Below are positions 62,360-64,000 of a stretch of DNA of 64,000 nt, one piece after another. Below the pieces are notes generated by a model that was not told the origin of the DNA, ran no database searches, and saw only the letters and a list, made by a program, of their open reading frames with translations. Positions within the stretch are counted from its first letter, which is position 1, and the number at the start of each line of letters is the position of its first letter. The position numbers and the translations under genes are program-made. Origin of the DNA: Streptomyces europaeiscabiei (lineage in GTDB: Bacteria > Actinomycetota > Actinomycetes > Streptomycetales > Streptomycetaceae); NCBI RefSeq assembly GCF_036346855.1, contig NZ_CP107841.1:6514001-6578000 (forward strand), written 5' to 3'.

Positions 62360-62763
62360 GCCCGCCCCGTCGGAGTGACCCAGCCCTGCGGCGGTACCGG
62401 CGGTACCGGCTCCCGCTCCATGATCCCCCGCCGCCGGAACTTGTTCAGCACGAACACGTTCCCCAGGTGCAGTGCTCCGAGCACGAGCAGCACCACGCCG
62501 AGCTTCGCCGACACCGCCTCGAACACCGCACGCGGGCTGGTGATGGCGTTCTCCGCGTTCAGATACAGCGCCACGAAGCCCAGGTTCACAAGGTAGAACC
62601 CGACCACCAGCAGGTGGTTCACCGCGTCCGCGAGCTTCTCGTTCCCCTGCAGCACATCCGAGAGGAAGATCCGCCCGTTACTGCTCAACGTCCGCGCCAC
62701 CCACACCGTCAGCCCCACGCTGACCAGCAAATAGACGACATACGCGACGACCGTGAGGTCCAT
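62356..62763 (-). CDS. Four-span integral membrane protein
   Basis: A 135-residue protein with four spans (VVAYVVYLLVSVGLTVWVAR, VNHLLVVGFYLVNLGFVALY, AKLGVVLLVLGALHLGNVFV and part between) and a conserved-looking loop LQGNEKLADAVNHLL. First gene of the TetR-controlled operon and translationally coupled to the DCC gene. It could be a partner of the DCC protein at the membrane. Family not firmly recognised; DUF350-like is only a guess. Confidence 0.75.
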   Translation of the reverse strand: MDLTVVAYVVYLLVSVGLTVWVARTLSSNGRIFLSDVLQGNEKLADAVNHLLVVGFYLVNLGFVALYLNAENAITSPRAVFEAVSAKLGVVLLVLGALHLGNVFVLNKFRRRGIMEREPVPPVPPQGWVTPTGRA

Positions 62764-62786
62764 GTCCCCACCCCTTCCCGGCTTAC

Positions 62787-62800
62787 TTGAACGCGTTCAA
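62787..62800. promoter_or_regulatory. TetR operator 1
   Basis: TTGAACGCGTTCAA, perfect palindrome, 24 bases upstream of the membrane-protein ATG. Confidence 0.75.
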
Positions 62801-62830
62801 AACGTTCTGGGAGAGACTGTAGCCCTGTTT

Positions 62831-62844
62831 TTGAACACGTTCAA
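62831..62844. promoter_or_regulatory. TetR operator 2
   Basis: TTGAACACGTTCAA, one base off a perfect palindrome, centre 44 bases from operator 1 and 5 bases past the VOC gene stop. Spacing of about four helical turns would let two dimers bind the same face. Confidence 0.72.
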
Positions 62845-62848
62845 GCTG

Positions 62849-63259
62849 TCATCCGGTGCGGGCCAGCTCCGGCCGCTTGGTGTAGTCCGTGAACCCGACG
62901 ACGTTCCCCCAGGGATCCGCGAACTCGACGGTCCACCCGGTGGCGACCGAGAACGGTGCGTCGAGCGGCGCCACCCCCGCCGCGGCGAGTGCCCGTGCCG
63001 CGGCCCGCGCGTCGCGCACCTCCAGCCACACCCGCGCCGCCCCCCACAGGGGCGGTCGGTGCGGCAACTCGTCCTCGACGCGAAGCAGCAGCCCGGGCGT
63101 CTCCTTGCCCACCTTCAGCCCCGCGATCCCGGCCTCGTCCAGCCGGAAGGTCACGGCGAATCCGACCCGCTCGTAGAAGGAGACGGCCTCGCCGAGGTCG
63201 CCGACGGGGAGGAGGAGGTTGTCGAAGCCGAGCAGTTCGTACGACTCATTGTCTGACAT
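62849..63259 (-). CDS. VOC (glyoxalase/bleomycin-resistance) family protein
   Basis: A 136-residue vicinal-oxygen-chelate protein. Two beta-alpha-beta modules are visible: LGFDNLLLPVGDLGEAVSFY with ERVGFAVTFRLDEAG, and VWLEVRDARAAARALAAAG with EFADPWGNVVGFTDY. It fits small single-domain glyoxalase-like proteins; substrate unknown. The start ATG 63259 lies inside a palindrome TCTGACATGTCGTCAGA, so a repressor could block transcription or translation there. Confidence 0.85.
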   Translation of the reverse strand: MSDNESYELLGFDNLLLPVGDLGEAVSFYERVGFAVTFRLDEAGIAGLKVGKETPGLLLRVEDELPHRPPLWGAARVWLEVRDARAAARALAAAGVAPLDAPFSVATGWTVEFADPWGNVVGFTDYTKRPELARTG

Positions 63260-63268
63260 GTCGTCAGA
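63252..63268. promoter_or_regulatory. Palindrome over the VOC gene start codon
   Basis: TCTGAC-ATGTC-GTCAGA; the centre also contains GACATGTC. It overlaps the start codon on the minus strand. Typical size for a dimeric repressor site. Confidence 0.5.
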
Positions 63269-63338
63269 TTAGAGCCTCGGCCGACGTAGTCGCGGGAGCG
63301 ACAGCACGCGCATGGTGCGGTCGGGGCGTCGGGAGGGC

Positions 63339-63383
63339 GGTGGGCGTGGGCGTGGACGTGTACGTGGACATGGGCCTGGGCGT
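63339..63383. repeat. Hexanucleotide repeat GTGGGC/GTGGAC
   Basis: A run of hexamers GTGGGC, GTGGAC, GTGTAC, GTGGAC, ATGGGC between the VOC gene and the terminator of the FG-GAP protein gene. No gene supported here. Confidence 0.75.
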
Positions 63384-63388
63384 GAAAA

Positions 63389-63422
63389 GGGGGCCGACCG
63401 CGGGTTTCCGCGGTCGGCCCCC
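63389..63422 (-). terminator. Terminator of the FG-GAP protein gene
   Basis: GGGGGCCGACCGCGG-GTTT-CCGCGGTCGGCCCCC, perfect 15-bp stem, just after the stop at 63437 on the minus strand. Strands read in the reverse direction end with CTTTT, a T run. Confidence 0.85.
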
Positions 63423-63436
63423 TAGCCGCGCTCCGG

Positions 63437-64000
63437 TCAGCCGATAGCGATCCGGGTCTTCCAGTAACTCGCGGGCGCGATGATCTCCGTACCCGAGCCC
63501 GACAGGACGGCCTTGCCGCCGGCGTAGAAGCGGACCGAGCCGTCGGAACGCACGGTCCAGATGTCGGGGATGCCGTCCTTGTTGGCATCCGGCGTTCCGA
63601 TGAGCAGGGGGACGTTGGCGACGGACCAGCCGGCGGAGCCGTATTCGAGATCGGTGCCGCCGGAGGAGTCGGCGCCGGACGACAGGGAGTCCAGGTCGGT
63701 GCCGCCGCCGCTCGCCGCTTTGCCCTTACGGAGCATCAGCTGGGCGTGCTCGTCCGTGCGGTACACCATGTCCGTCACACCGTCCCCGGTGATGTCCAGG
63801 ACGGTCACGATGTCGCGCTCGGTCCAGGCGGAGGCCGACAGCCGGATCGCCTGGTCGATGCTGGCGCCGTGGTAGCCGGTGAGAGCCCAGAGTTCGTCGC
63901 CCGCGGTGGCGAAGAAGTCGGTACGGCCGTCGCCGGTGGCGTCACCCGTGGAGACGATCTGCGTCAGTGAGGCAGGGCTGGGAGCCCCCTCGGGCAGCAG
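63437..64000 (-). CDS. FG-GAP/VCBS repeat protein (partial, N terminus outside)
   Basis: The reverse strand is open to the edge of the window; 187 residues of the C terminus are visible. It contains repeats of the FG-GAP type with Ca-binding-like loops: GDATGDGRTDFFATAGDELW, DITGDGVTDMVYRTDEHAQL and TPDANKDGIPDIWTVRSDGS. Each DxxxDGxxD loop marks a blade of a beta-propeller, usual in large secreted Streptomyces proteins. It ends APASYWKTRIAIG. The signal peptide and any enzyme domain would be outside the window. Confidence 0.85.
   Translation of the reverse strand: MLPEGAPSPASLTQIVSTGDATGDGRTDFFATAGDELWALTGYHGASIDQAIRLSASAWTERDIVTVLDITGDGVTDMVYRTDEHAQLMLRKGKAASGGGTDLDSLSSGADSSGGTDLEYGSAGWSVANVPLLIGTPDANKDGIPDIWTVRSDGSVRFYAGGKAVLSGSGTEIIAPASYWKTRIAIG

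Overview
The window is about 70 percent GC chromosome from a Streptomyces. Codon third positions are almost all G or C, many genes start with GTG, one gene carries a rare TTA codon, and the gene order pcrA, M23 peptidase, lipase, icmB, SWIM/MoxR/VWA locus, sucCD, purNH, folD, mdh, glyA, trpS matches the conserved Streptomyces core (around SCO4796 to SCO4850 in S. coelicolor, from memory). No tRNA, rRNA, CRISPR array, prophage or complete insertion sequence was seen.

Layout. 1-5 kb looks accessory: a phosphotransferase, a methyltransferase gene truncated by a Tn3-family transposase remnant, and two divergent MFS exporters with an operator-like palindrome, one of them with a TTA codon. 5-13 kb holds an NlpC/P60 hydrolase behind a c-di-AMP (ydaO) riboswitch, the helicase pcrA, an M23 peptidase, a lipase-like hydrolase and icmB. 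13.5-22 kb is a divergent locus: SWIM zinc-finger protein and DUF5691 protein on the minus strand; MoxR AAA+ ATPase, DUF5682 protein, a 52-residue ORF and a VWA protein on the plus strand. The two arms share an intergenic region with a perfect 13-bp inverted repeat. This is the best candidate for a poorly understood system.

22-36 kb: a repeat-rich membrane protein, three consecutive hairpins, sucCD, a sigma-factor-like protein with a membrane anchor, a PerM-like membrane protein, purNH and folD with a DUF3017 gene. 36-43 kb: two paralogous helix-turn-helix membrane proteins separated by gene debris, a possible IS200/IS605 footprint, a possible small RNA, mdh with a TamR-like dyad, and a membrane protein gene cut by an in-frame stop. 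43-50 kb: a lipoprotein plus glutathionylspermidine-synthase-like pair resembling E. coli ygiBC, glyA behind a ZTP riboswitch, an ECF sigma/anti-sigma pair, trpS and a 2'-5' RNA ligase-like gene.

50-54 kb carries four genes resembling decaprenylphosphoryl-arabinose synthesis (dprE2, dprE1, a PAP2 phosphatase and a UbiA phosphoribosyltransferase). 55-64 kb: a YihY protein, a D-Ala-D-Ala carboxypeptidase, an SCO4848-family protein, a metallophosphoesterase, a peptide-type solute-binding protein, a TetR-controlled operon with two operators, a VOC protein and the 3' part of an FG-GAP repeat protein that runs off the window. All family names come from reading motifs; no database search was run.
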